Shown here piece after piece: positions 19,861 to 29,849 of a stretch of DNA of 64,000 bases. The DNA is from Xylaria sp. FL1777 (Eukaryota > Ascomycota > Sordariomycetes > Xylariales > Xylariaceae), in assembly GCA_022578965.1 (NCBI GenBank), contig MU400510.1, forward strand, positions 620,001 through 684,000, read 5' to 3'. Position 1 is the stretch's first letter; each line of letters starts with the position of its first letter. The notes under the pieces were generated by a model. It saw only the letters and a list, made by a program, of their open reading frames with translations, searched no databases and was not told where the DNA came from. The position numbers and the translations under genes are program-made.

Positions 19861-22648
19861 TCAGTGAGCACCATTGGATTTTTTGGTGGGACTGGTCCTG
19901 CCGTTCGTATCCTGTAGCGCAGCGCCTGTACTTGGTGAAATAAGTTTCTCCATGAAGCTGATGTAATCATACTGAGGCACGCCGCGATCCTCCGCCATGT
20001 CCGGGCCGTGGTGAAGCGGTACAATGTTACATAACTGCTCGATCACCTCGTCAGGAACGAGAGAGTGCCGAAGGTCCATCTCGGTGACGTATGGCTTCCC
20101 ATCAGCGACCTCTCTGAACGACTGGAATACTTGTTCGGCTGTATTCTGGTCCTCGGTTACGTCGACCATGAAACGGATGAACTGCTCAAAGGAAACTCGG
20201 TCGCGACCATGTGACGTCTCGAGGAAGTAGTCATGCATCTCGTCCTCGCTGAATACAAGACCAAGGGATGCGAGCGCAGCCGAAAATTCGAGCTCAGAGA
20301 GTGAATTTGTGTCGTCCCGGTCAAAATGTCGGAATACAGACTCGAACTCTTCCAGCTGGATTGGCGTCAAGTTTGTCATGCTTCGAGCGACCATCTGGTT
20401 ATCTAAGAACGCTAGCTTTTTCTGTACCGAAGTCTTGACAAGCCCGAGCTCGTAACATAATTCATCATACGAGTAGGTGGTAAAGTCGTTTTCCTCGATG
20501 TTGGCTTCCCGACATTTTTCATCCACAGCAGCAATTTTCTCCAGATATGCGTCCAGAGGCGGCAGGCTACTACTGAGCCTCCGCACATGGAGGAGTTGAT
20601 CTTCTACTTCTCCTTCAAGTCCCGAAATAGCAACTTGCATAGTGTTGAGAGCTAAGGCAAAGTCGTTGGCTTTGTCTGCAAACGACTTACGAAGGGCGTT
20701 CTTGATGCTGGATAGTTCTTAGTTAAGCTTTTCAAGGTAATGAATCTGGGGATAACTTACTCTCTGATAGTCTCATTAATCAATTGACCACGCATCATCT
20801 CTGATTTAGTCAAGTTCCCCCATTCTGCTTCCATAGTCTCTAACGACAGCTCCGGTGGAGGCTCGTAAGCTCTAAGGCGATATGTACCTAGTTTGGTCTT
20901 AATATTTCCAAGAAGTGTTGCTAGGTCACTCTTTTCAGCAACCCAATCCCTCTTTTTGCCTTTCTTGTGGGATGCAAACTCAGTAGCTTGTTGCTTAGCA
21001 TCCATATAAGTGCCCTCAAACGTGGCTTGTTGCCATTGTTCAATCTGCTCTCGGATTTGCTGTAATAGTGCGGCCATCCGTCTCTCATAGGCGCTCTGCA
21101 TTTCCCATGCCCCCTGCATGTTGTTCACGAATTTCTCAACGCGTCGACCGGCATTCTCAACTTTCTCCATTTGCGAGAAGGCATGGAACCAGTAGGCGAT
21201 ATAAGTCATCAAACTCTTCTCGTCAGGTCTTGGCACATCACATACATCCTCGACGTCTAGCAAGGCAGGGATACCGATCTCCTTATGAGCAATATCGAAA
21301 GCCAGTTGCATGTTGCCACGGTGGTCGCTCTTGTCTAATGCGTCGTAGTCGATCAGATCTGGCCGATGAATATCTAATAATGCGCAAAAAGCCAAGCCAT
21401 CGTTCCAGCTGGTGCTGAAGTCACGAACTTCCACTTCGTCGTAGCACGCCGTCTTTCGCTGACACCACAACAGGAGGCCCTCCTTGGCCGTCATGCCCTC
21501 GGCATTGATGTCACTGATGGTGAAGCGAAGAATGAGGGTCCATATTAAACCCAGGATAATCTTCCTATTGCCGTCGACAACATCTTCAGCACCAATGTTG
21601 ATCATGGCAATGCCCCTCGATTTCACGAAGTTGAGAGCTATGTTGGCATTCTCGAATTTTTGAACTCGTAGTTTTGGTCTGGCGGCATATCGTCCAAGCG
21701 ATTCGTTTGATAAACACTCGAGTAAGTGTATCAGAAGAATCTGCAGATGCACATCGGTTAGAATGAAATAAATGCATAGGAGATGCGGCCATGGAGGACT
21801 TACACCATCGCTTAAATCAGTGACCAGATCTTTGACTTGGACTCCCCGCGGTTCGATTTTAGTGTTGAGCCTAGCATTTCAGCAATGTGAGTCCTCGTGG
21901 CCGAGATAGCGTGGAGAAAGACGGTGTCTCAAGAGAGACGACAAACTTCGATGACTGACCATTTTGTAAATGTTTTTTGTTGAACGATGATCCATTTGTC
22001 GTCCATCTTGGTCAAATTGGACCCCGGATGCTCAGGGGCAGAGTCGGCAGAGGCGTTTGACGCGACGGAACGCCGCTTTGGACTACCGGTCTTGGGCTCT
22101 TTTATTGAGTCTTTCCTGACAGGGGTCGAAGTCGAGAGGGTGGCTGACCTCTGAAGACGGGCGGCATGCAGTTCAGGGCGTGATCGGTTCGAGATAGAAC
22201 TGCGAGTTCTCCGCGACCGTGGTGGTGAGGGGGAGTGGTTGTGGCTGGGTTTGCTGCTATTGCCGTCGCCGGTATGATAGTTGTTGTTGTTGACCGGCGC
22301 GGGGGAGGCTGTACGAGAGGTTGTACTACTTCGGGAGCGGCAAGACGAAGAAGACGAAGAGGACGACCACGGTGTCGAATTGGGAGACGAGGCTGGTGTT
22401 GATACGGATACACGTGTGAGACCATAACAGGCGCTACTTCTGGTCGAAGAAGGTGTCTCTGGGGCTTCTGGTAGAGGTCCGTCTGCACCGGGCTCCAATG
22501 TTGGCACCGCTCCAGCTAATGTGTATTTGACGTCTACTATTGGTTGTCTAGGGGATTCGTCGCTGGTGCCCTGGCCCGCCCCCCTATTGTGCTCCCCGCT
22601 AGGAAATAGCGGTGCCACCAGTGCTGGGCGCGAGGGGACTGCCGACAT
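19861..22648 (-). CDS. acnA: Alpha-actinin-like actin cross-linking protein
   Basis: Alpha-actinin bundles F-actin at septation rings and hyphal tips. Four exons on the minus strand (22648-21960, 21870-21804, 21740-20761, 20707-19861) join in consistent phase, giving 860 aa. The first 215 residues are a Ser/Pro/Asn-rich extension. The actin-binding region follows with two calponin-homology domains: CH1 starts near DDKWIIVQQKTFTKWLNTKI and runs over three exons, and CH2 contains KEGLLLWCQRKTACYDEV and SWNDGLAFCALLDIHRPDLIDY. A short coiled/spectrin-like rod comes next. The C-terminal calmodulin-like part has one full EF-hand loop at about residues 708-719 (DRDDTNSLSELE) and degenerate later hands. 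The rod is short compared with animal alpha-actinins, as in other fungi. The long N-terminal extension is unusual and its start is less certain than the rest. Confidence 0.93.
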
Positions 22649-24271
22649 TGTGTTTTATCGATAAGTCTTTGTTTAGGGGACAGGGGACGTCAATACACTA
22701 GCGCCGTTGGTGACCTGTGGGGTACGGCTTATAGAGGTTGCAGGCCTAAAACGACCAAATAGGTAATCTGTAGATACTTAAGTACCTAGGTATGTAGATA
22801 CCATATATCGTAATCGTGGAGTCTTTGGGTAAGAAGCGGCAAAGGAAAGAATGCCTTGAGTACATAAGGTATCTATGTAAGTACCGGTAGGTAGCTGAGC
22901 AAAGACTTCCCTACTGGCAATTCTAGAAACTAAAATAGTTGAAAATCAGTGTAAGAGGTAGGTAACGGGTGCGACCATGCGACGTGCGACGTACTCCCTT
23001 CAAATACCTAGGGCATTACGACGACAGCCGTGTTCAAGCTGAGCGTCTACATCGTCTCCCACCTCCCACACATAGCCAGCTCTCGTCGGGCATTATGCTG
23101 CCTGACACTCTTCAGCATCCCGAAACGTGCACCTACTACCCAGCCTAGGTGGTCTTCCCGCATTCGCCATCTCGCAACGCGGCGGCTCGTTTCAAAGAAT
23201 GACTTGCCTCTTTGCTCTGGTCGCTGCAATGCATGTCATTCGTCCATCTACCCCAGTCGGGTGGCGGTACGCATTATAGTGCAAACTAGTGTAAACATCG
23301 TGTCGATCCTCGCTTTCCGCCAGGGGTTGGCTTTAACTCTCGCATCCTTTCGGTGTCCTGTAATGAACCACATTGGGTTCGAACATGCCATTCTCGAACT
23401 CTCACCAATTCAGGACGCTTTGGGCGAGCTCGGAGAATCTCTTGGCCCAGCAGGTGAGTTATATGCATAAATTATGGTCAGCTCGAACGAGCTATGCATG
23501 AAGGTTGCATGAACGGCCCTCAACAACCATTCCCAGACAGAAAGATACCGCCTACTACTGGCCTCCACCGCCAACGACACAAAGACGACGTCCAAATTCG
23601 GTAGAAACCGTTAGACTAACCGTCAGTTTTCAGGGACAATCATCAATACTTCAGTTGACTTTTATCGTCCAAAGTTAGACTTCGTCTAGTGCCGGAGATT
23701 TAAGAGCGAAGGCCAACCATAGCAGTCTCCTTCAAAATACACTCTCAACTAAGTTTAGTCCCTGAACTCTATAACAAAAGTAGTATAGTCGTTTGATATT
23801 CACAGGCAAAACAGAGCCGCCATTAGCAAGAAAAGCTTAAAGGCTAACCCTGCCCGTCCTATGAATGACAGGGCCAACGCTCGTGTGAGAGGATGCTTTA
23901 GGCTAATAGAACGTCAGTTGGTACCGTTCGTAGTACCTACCCAGAGTTACACACTGATCACCTCATTTAGATTATTCTATAACTAGAAGAGCGAACTCTG
24001 CCACGCAGTTACACTCTTATCAAGTTTTACATATATATACACGTATATACACACATATATACATGAATCAATATTGGCGTCCCGAGAGCCGATTGGCTCT
24101 ACCCATAGTACCTAGGTACATCCGTACTGTACCTAGGTAAAAAGTCAGTACCGATCTCCGAAACCGCTCCATCGGGCGGAACCACTTTTGTAGCTCCTCC
24201 GTCGCCAATTGATGATGGATTTTTAATTTTCTGGATTTGCGCGTGTCGTCCCGACAAGCAGATCCTTCACC
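22649..24271. other. Divergent intergenic region between alpha-actinin and D2HGDH genes
   Basis: This is a 1623-bp gap with promoters for both flanking genes. It has TACCTAGGTA-like palindromes near 22780-22800 and 24108-24140 and an alternating TATA/ACAC stretch near 24029-24062. The open frame at 23030-23470 is not convincing as a gene. A possible small inverted-repeat element lies at 23629-23766. Confidence 0.6.
23629..23766. repeat. Possible miniature element with 9-bp inverted ends
   Basis: TTCAGGGAC begins near 23629 and its reverse complement GTCCCTGAA ends near 23766, enclosing about 120 bp without an open frame. The arrangement resembles a short non-autonomous transposon remnant. 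The inverted ends are only 9 bp and no clear target-site duplication was seen, so the call is tentative. Confidence 0.25.
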
Positions 24272-25974
24272 ATGGCTTCCAGGTCCAGACTAGCGCCCCT
24301 CGCCCGGCGCATCTCCACGCCCGGGCCGCTGAGGAGAGCCCTCGCTCGCCATCCCGGCCCTTCCGCCGCCCTCCACCGCAGCCTCTCGAGTGCGCCGACG
24401 AGGCGCTTCCGAGCCTCAGATCCGCGCCGAGGGAACTTCACCACCGACAGCTACCCCGAGATCAAGCGCGACCCGCGGTTCTCGCAGATCACCGCCGAGC
24501 ATGTGGCCTTCTTCCGGGAGCTCCTGGGGAAGGACTCGGCGCTCGTCGACGGCGTGACAGCCGACATCTCGGCCGACGACATGGAGCCCTACAATGGCGA
24601 TTGGATGAGGAAGTACCGCGGCCACTGCCGGCTCGTGCTCAAGCCCGCGTCCACCGAGGAGGTCAGCAAGATCCTGAAGTACTGCAACGACAACATGCTC
24701 GCTGTGGTGCCGCAGGGCGGGAATACGGGGCTGGTTGGAGGCTCGGTACCCGTGTTCGATGAGATCGTCATAAGCACGGGTCGCATGAACCAGATACGGT
24801 CCTTCGACGAAGTGAGCGGCATCCTGGTGGCAGATGCCGGAGTCGTTCTGGAAGTCGCGGACCAATTTCTTGCTGAGAAGGGGTACTTGTTCCCTCTCGA
24901 TCTCGGCGCGAAGGGTTCCTGCCAGATTGGCGGCAATGTGTCTACGAACGCCGGTGGTCTCCGTCTTCTCCGGTACGGAAGCCTGCACGGCAATGTCCTA
25001 GGCTTACAAGCGGTCCTCCCCAACGGCACCATTGTAGATGATCTCTGCACGCTACGCAAGAACAACACTGGCTATGACCTCAAGCAGTTGTTCATCGGAG
25101 GCGAGGGCACCATCGGCATGGTCACCGCAGTCTCAATACAGTGCCCTCAACGTAGCAAGGCGGTTAACGTCGCATTCCTCGGCGCCGAGTCGTTCGAGAA
25201 GATCCAGCTAGCTTTCAGAGAAGCCAAGTCCCAGCTATCCGAGATTCTATCAGCTTTTGAGCTGATGGACTCCTATAGCCAGGATATGGTGCATAGGGTG
25301 CGCCAGAACAAGCGGCCTCTGGATGGCGAACATCCGTTCTACTGTCTCATTGAGACCAGCGGTTCCAATTCAGAGCACGATGCTGAAAAGCTTGAGAAAT
25401 TCCTTGAGGACGTCATGTCGAAGGACATCATCGCCGACGGTGTCCTAGCGCAAGACGAGACACAAATCAAGTCGTTATGGAGCCAGCGAGAGGGTATCAC
25501 TGAGTGTGTAGGTCACTTTGGAGGCACGTATAAATACGATGTCTCCATACCCCTGAAGGATCTGTATAGGCTAGTAGATGAAACCAGAGAAAGGATCGAA
25601 GCAGCCGGTCTGAAAGGTGACACTGACGAGTTCCCCGTCGTGGAAGTTGTAGGGTACGGCCACATGGGTGACTGTAACCTGCACCTCAACGTCGCCGTCC
25701 GGAGATACGACAAGCGCGTCGAGGAAGTGCTAGAACCGTTCGTTTATGAATGGATTGGTAAAATCAATGGAAGTATCAGTGCTGAGCACGGTATTGGCAT
25801 AGCCAAGAAGAAATATCTTGGATTCAGCAGAAATGATGCTATGATTGACCTTATGAAGCAAATCAAGCAGTTATATGATCCTGTAAGTCTCTATACTATG
25901 AAATTTGATAATAGAGCTACCACCGCTAACACGCACTGCAGAATGGTATCATGAATCCCTACAAATATATATAG
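24272..25974 (+). CDS. D-2-hydroxyglutarate dehydrogenase (FAD-linked), mitochondrial
   Basis: The enzyme oxidises D-2-hydroxyglutarate (and related D-2-hydroxy acids such as D-lactate) in the mitochondrion, passing electrons to a carrier. Exon 24272-25882 and a short exon 25942-25974 join in phase 0 across a 59-nt intron (GTAAGT, CTAAC, GCAG), giving 547 aa that end NPYKYI. The first 48 residues are Arg/Ser/Ala-rich and lack acidic residues, a good mitochondrial presequence. The FAD-binding PCMH domain has PQGGNTGLVGGSVPVFDE near residue 150. The C-terminal FAD-oxidase domain has the GYGHMGDCNLHLN metal/substrate motif near 460 and SAEHGIG near 503. Similarity is closer to the D2HGDH/yeast Dld2-Dld3 group than to D-lactate:cytochrome c Dld1, but substrate preference cannot be settled from sequence. 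Confidence 0.92.
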
Positions 25975-26502
25975 CGCTTAGATAAAGCCTTGTATATACA
26001 ATGTGAATATGTATCTTGTAATGAATTTTCAACCTCAGAAGTGCCCAGCTGATATCCTGGTCACCCCTGTGTCCCAACCTTCTTATAATACTTAGCCCTT
26101 GGCCTCACAAGGCTTTGGTATCTCTCATGCTATTCTTAAAGGTTCCTAATAATTATTGTATCTACTTGAAATCTGTATCAAAGTGTCTACTTTGCTAGAA
26201 ATTTCGTAAAATGCTGAAGTCATCCGTGGTACAGCTAGCTAGCTGATTTACCAGCTAACATCTCATATCGGCGATAAGATAAGAAGAACACCTCGACAAC
26301 GTTTCCCAGCTTTTCAAGCAAAACAACAAGCATCCATCAATCAATCCCGTCAGCAACCGCGGCCAAACGACCAAGGCCCAAAACAACGAAATCTCCGTGC
26401 CCCCGAAGCCTCGCCGCCGCCCTCGAGCTCTCAATTCACTTTCAGCTAGCCCCAGAGTAGAAGTCCGCCCGCCGACAAAACCACGGCACACAAGACATAG
26501 TA
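25975..26502. other. Intergenic region upstream of TIM8
   Basis: This 528-bp gap between two plus-strand genes holds the D2HGDH 3' flank and the TIM8 promoter. An open frame starting at 26397 runs into TIM8 out of frame and is rejected. Confidence 0.6.
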
Positions 26503-26994
26503 ATGGACGACAGAGGATTCACGGTCGACAGTCCCGACCTCGACAAGCTGAACAACAAGGACAGGGCAGAGCTGCAACAATTCCTGTCGAACGAGACCTC
26601 GAAGGCTCGCGTACAAGCTAGTGCGTCCGCTACCTCTTCCTCTAGCTCTTCCTTTGCGTCCCCTTATTCTCCATTTCCACACCCGTCTTCAAATCCAGAT
26701 ACCACGCAACCACGTGCTTATTCACATCCCACTCTCCCTACTTAATTCAATAATACACAAATCCAACAATCGAAGCGAGTACGCCCTGCTAACTAACAGT
26801 TTCTTTTCCCCGCCCTTCCAGCCATCCACTCCCTGACCGAGGTCTGCTTCAGGAAGTGCATCACGGGGACCATCAGGAGTAACCAGCTCGAGAAGGCGGA
26901 GCAGAGCTGCATGGCGAACTGCGCCGAGCGCTACTTCGAGGCCAGCTTGTTAACCATAAAGCATGTGCAGAAAGTGCGCCTGTCAGGAGATTAA
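26503..26994 (+). CDS. TIM8: Mitochondrial intermembrane-space chaperone Tim8
   Basis: Tim8 pairs with Tim13 to escort hydrophobic precursors such as Tim23 across the intermembrane space. Two exons, 26503-26620 and 26822-26994, join in phase 1 across a 201-nt intron with a GTGCGT donor and a TCCAG acceptor, giving 96 aa, normal for the family. The twin CX3C signature is complete: Cys48 and Cys52, then Cys69 and Cys73, with 16 residues between the pairs. The N-terminal LDKLNNKDRAELQQFL helix is typical of Tim8. There is no presequence, as expected for an Mia40 substrate. The gene is on the same strand as the mitochondrial D2HGDH gene and convergent with uL23. Confidence 0.94.
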
Positions 26995-27377
26995 AAACCA
27001 CCCAAAAACAAGAACTTATTACATGTATGCACGTCACATAGAGCGATGTCTACCCTTTTAGTGGGAGCTTGCTGGCTATTTGGCTAGGAGCTTAGGATTA
27101 TGGCCATCTGAGCCTGTATAATGCAGATTTGCTACGAGTCACGAACGGTGGTAGCTCACATTCTATGAGCGGCATGGAAATAGAACAAAGACACAATTCA
27201 CGTTTACATTGCTTCTCACGTGAGAGAGTCACTTTTTTTGTTCATTAAACACATGAACCTTGATCCGAGGCAACGCCGTTTTTAATGCCAGTTTCATTCG
27301 GCTCGGAGCGTATCTAAAACACTCAACACGAGCGGCATAAACCCTATACACCCAGTGCCAAACCCAGGAAAAGCCGT
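26995..27377. other. Convergent 3' intergenic region
   Basis: These 383 bp separate the TIM8 and uL23 stop codons. No gene or repeat of note is seen; it should carry both transcript ends. Confidence 0.6.
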
Positions 27378-28588
27378 CTAAACCAGCGCAAGCTTAGTGG
27401 CTGCGATATCGAGGGCATCAACATCGGGAGTGAGCTTGCAGTAGGCCTTCTTCTATATTCAGGAATCGAGAATTAGCATTTGCGGATTTTGTACAAGTGC
27501 TCGTGAATATTGGATATGCAGGGGCAATATGAACCAAAGGTGTTGAATTCCTCTAAGGGATGGCACAAGAACAAAAGTGTTTAACGCACCTTGCCATCAG
27601 GGCGGATGAGGGTGTTGATCTTGACCACGTCAATCTCGTAGAGCTTCTTCAAGGCCTGCTTGATCTGGGCCTTGTTCGCCTTTACATCCACGATGAACTG
27701 CACAACTGTTAGATCTTACATATTTCCAAAGATACAGACCAGCTACAGGGAGAAGTCGTTGTACATACCACAAGGGTCTGTGCTTCCTCAAGCTTCTTCA
27801 TTGACGACTCGGTATTGAGTGGGTGGATTATAATCTTATGCTCATCCAAGCGGGGCTCGGCGGCGACCGCCTTTCGGTGGTCTGCGATTTGTTAATATGC
27901 GATGCCGGGTCCGAGATCCCTCCTCCTCCGTTTGTCCAGGGCGCCGGCGTCTTTCGCGTGGAGAAGAAGCGGGAGAGTAAGCTTACTGTGCAATTGTTAG
28001 CTTAATATCCAAGATTATCTTAAAGAAACACAAATGTACGAATCAAATGAGGTTATACATACCACTTAGGAGCTCTGGAGAGAGTCAAGGTCCTTGAGAT
28101 TGTATTAATACGAGCGGCATTCGAAGGGCCTGGATCTCGCTCTCGGGCTACGCAGCGATCGACTTACTTCGGGCGGTGGAATCTACAAGCATGGGGTTAG
28201 CTTTCAGACAGACTTGGACTTCAAGAAGTGGGTTTCATACGTGGTAGAAGTCCAGACCTTTCTCTTCTTGTGGGAACTGTCACCACGAAGCTGAGGATGG
28301 TTAGCAAAAACGAGTGAATGTCATGCTGTCGCGGGGCAAACCATGGGATACATACAGCGGCCTTGGCCGCGGCAGAAGCCTGCTTTAAACCCTTGGGTTT
28401 GCCGCCTATTGTTGGAAAGCATCAGCATACGCCCTGATTAACAGAACTACGCAACATTGTCTACTGCTGATGCGACGGACAGACTGAACCCATCAGGGAA
28501 GCAGCCTTTGAAGCCATGTCGGAGATTGACGGTGTCGTCGAAGGGGAGAGGTTGAGGCAGTACCTTTCGCAGAGGCTTTCGGACCCAT
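27378..28588 (-). CDS. RPL25: 60S ribosomal protein uL23 (L25/L23a)
   Basis: uL23 sits at the exit tunnel of the large subunit and is the docking point for SRP and NAC. Eight short exons on the minus strand are inferred: 28588-28564, 28405-28356, 28290-28241, 28182-28168 (only 15 nt), 28092-about 28064, 27881-27769, 27697-27590 and 27452-27378. The product is about 154 aa, starting [17 protein letters not shown] and containing [49 protein letters not shown] and the end [13 protein letters not shown]. One junction is odd. After APK the family needs a single T before the splice (Tyr codon completed by AC), but the only consensus donor, GTATGT, lies one base further on, so the spliced frame is off by one. 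A sequence error or a non-canonical donor would explain this. Everything else is intact. Confidence 0.93.
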
Positions 28589-28967
28589 GTTGTCGAAATT
28601 GGGTGTTGGGCGGCCGGGTGATGAGGTTGTCGTCAGTTGTTGTTGTCGTCGTCGTCGTCGTGGGTTGGATTTTCGGTCTGAAGCCTTCGCGATAGAAATT
28701 GTGGTGGAGCGTTGAGGGTACCTCTAGGCCGTTATCAGCGGTCCGGGCGCAAGATAGCGCTGCTGATAAGGGATTTAGCGAGAAGCGCCAAGCCTAGCCA
28801 AAATGTTAAAGCACTGACCACCTTGGTGAACGACCGCCAGGGATAGGTATTTGAGAAGCACCTAACCTATCTGTATACCTTCATTACTGTTGTAGGTTAT
28901 GCAACCTACTTAGTAGGTATGCTTCAACTCATTATTTGCCAATTATATTACTCTTTTTCTATTAAAC
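28589..28967. promoter_or_regulatory. Bidirectional promoter between uL23 and BMT2
   Basis: These 379 bp separate the start codons of two divergent genes, a ribosomal protein and an rRNA methyltransferase. A GTC/GTT trinucleotide-rich stretch near 28626-28665 lies in the uL23 leader. Shared regulation with ribosome production is likely but inferred from position only. Confidence 0.6.
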
Positions 28968-29849
28968 ATGCCTGTTAAAAGGAAGAATCGACCTACCAAA
29001 GCATTGGCTCAAGGACGGCCACCGACAGTCCAAAAACCAAGGTCGATATCACGCAAGGCTACAAGAGGACTCATCAACACTATCCACCAGCTAGAGAAGA
29101 AAAAGGCACAAGCTGTTGCTAAAGGGGACAAGGCTTCCGAGGCTGCAGCTGATGCAGAAATTGCTGCTCTGGGTGGCATCCAGAAGTATCAACAAGCAAG
29201 CCTTCAGGGGCAGCGCAACGATCGAGGTGGTGACAGTTCACGAGTCTTAATGGGGTGGTTGAAGCCCAGGTTCCATGCATCAGGCCTCACAGCAGATGGT
29301 TCAGTGCGTATGCTTGAAGTCGGTGCTCTTAGTGTGACAAACGAGTGCTCTAAAAGCGGGTTCTTTGACATGGAAAGAATTGACCTCAATAGCCAAGGCG
29401 ACGGTATCCTACAACAAGACTTCATGAAGAGGCCGTTGCCGACCGACGACTCACATACTTTCGATATCATCAGTCTATCTCTAGTACTGAACTTCGTTCC
29501 TGATGCTCAAGGCCGGGGCGATATGCTTCTCAGAACATTAGATTTCCTAAAGCCTCATACGACGACATCGCATGATGCATTTCCGTGCTTGTTTCTAGTC
29601 CTCCCCGCTCCGTGTGTAACAAATTCAAGGTACATGGACGAACCACTATTAGAGAGGATCATGAACGCTCTCGGATACATGAAAACTCATAACAAAATCA
29701 CTCAAAAATTAGTCTACTACCTTTGGAGGAGGGTGTCACGCGTCCCGGCTGAAGTTCCCGCCTTCAGGAAGGCTGAGCTTCGCTCCGGTTCCACGAGAAA
29801 TAATTTCTCAATTGTACTTCGTGGTTCGAGGTCTGAGCGAGGTAAATGA
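28968..29849 (+). CDS. BMT2: 25S rRNA adenine-N1 methyltransferase Bmt2
   Basis: Bmt2 adds N1-methyl to an adenine of 25S rRNA (A2142 in yeast) in the nucleolus using SAM. This is an intron-free frame of 293 aa from the ATG at 28968. The N-terminus is Lys/Arg-rich (MPVKRKNRPTK), in keeping with nucleolar location. The family block GGIQKYQQASLQGQRNDRGGDSS is at about 69-91. The SAM-binding motif LEVGALS is at 116-122, with QQDFMKRPLP and FDIISLSLVLNFVPD following. The C-terminal part (YMDEPLLERIMNALGY, NNFSIVLRG) matches the family to the end. It is divergent from uL23, which fits a ribosome-biogenesis pairing. No disabling change is seen. Confidence 0.94.
   Translation: MPVKRKNRPTKALAQGRPPTVQKPRSISRKATRGLINTIHQLEKKKAQAVAKGDKASEAAADAEIAALGGIQKYQQASLQGQRNDRGGDSSRVLMGWLKPRFHASGLTADGSVRMLEVGALSVTNECSKSGFFDMERIDLNSQGDGILQQDFMKRPLPTDDSHTFDIISLSLVLNFVPDAQGRGDMLLRTLDFLKPHTTTSHDAFPCLFLVLPAPCVTNSRYMDEPLLERIMNALGYMKTHNKITQKLVYYLWRRVSRVPAEVPAFRKAELRSGSTRNNFSIVLRGSRSERGK

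Noticed and set aside
23360..23380. GGGTTCGAAC as a possible tRNA B box
   Set aside because: No A box or cloverleaf could be folded around it; other TTCGA-type sites in the window fail likewise.
23030..23470. Open frame of 146 codons between alpha-actinin and D2HGDH
   Set aside because: No family resemblance, lies in a divergent promoter region, and other frames are equally open.
28406..28563. Possible box C/D snoRNA in the first uL23 intron
   Set aside because: Only imperfect C-box-like TGATG words are present, with no paired D box at suitable spacing.
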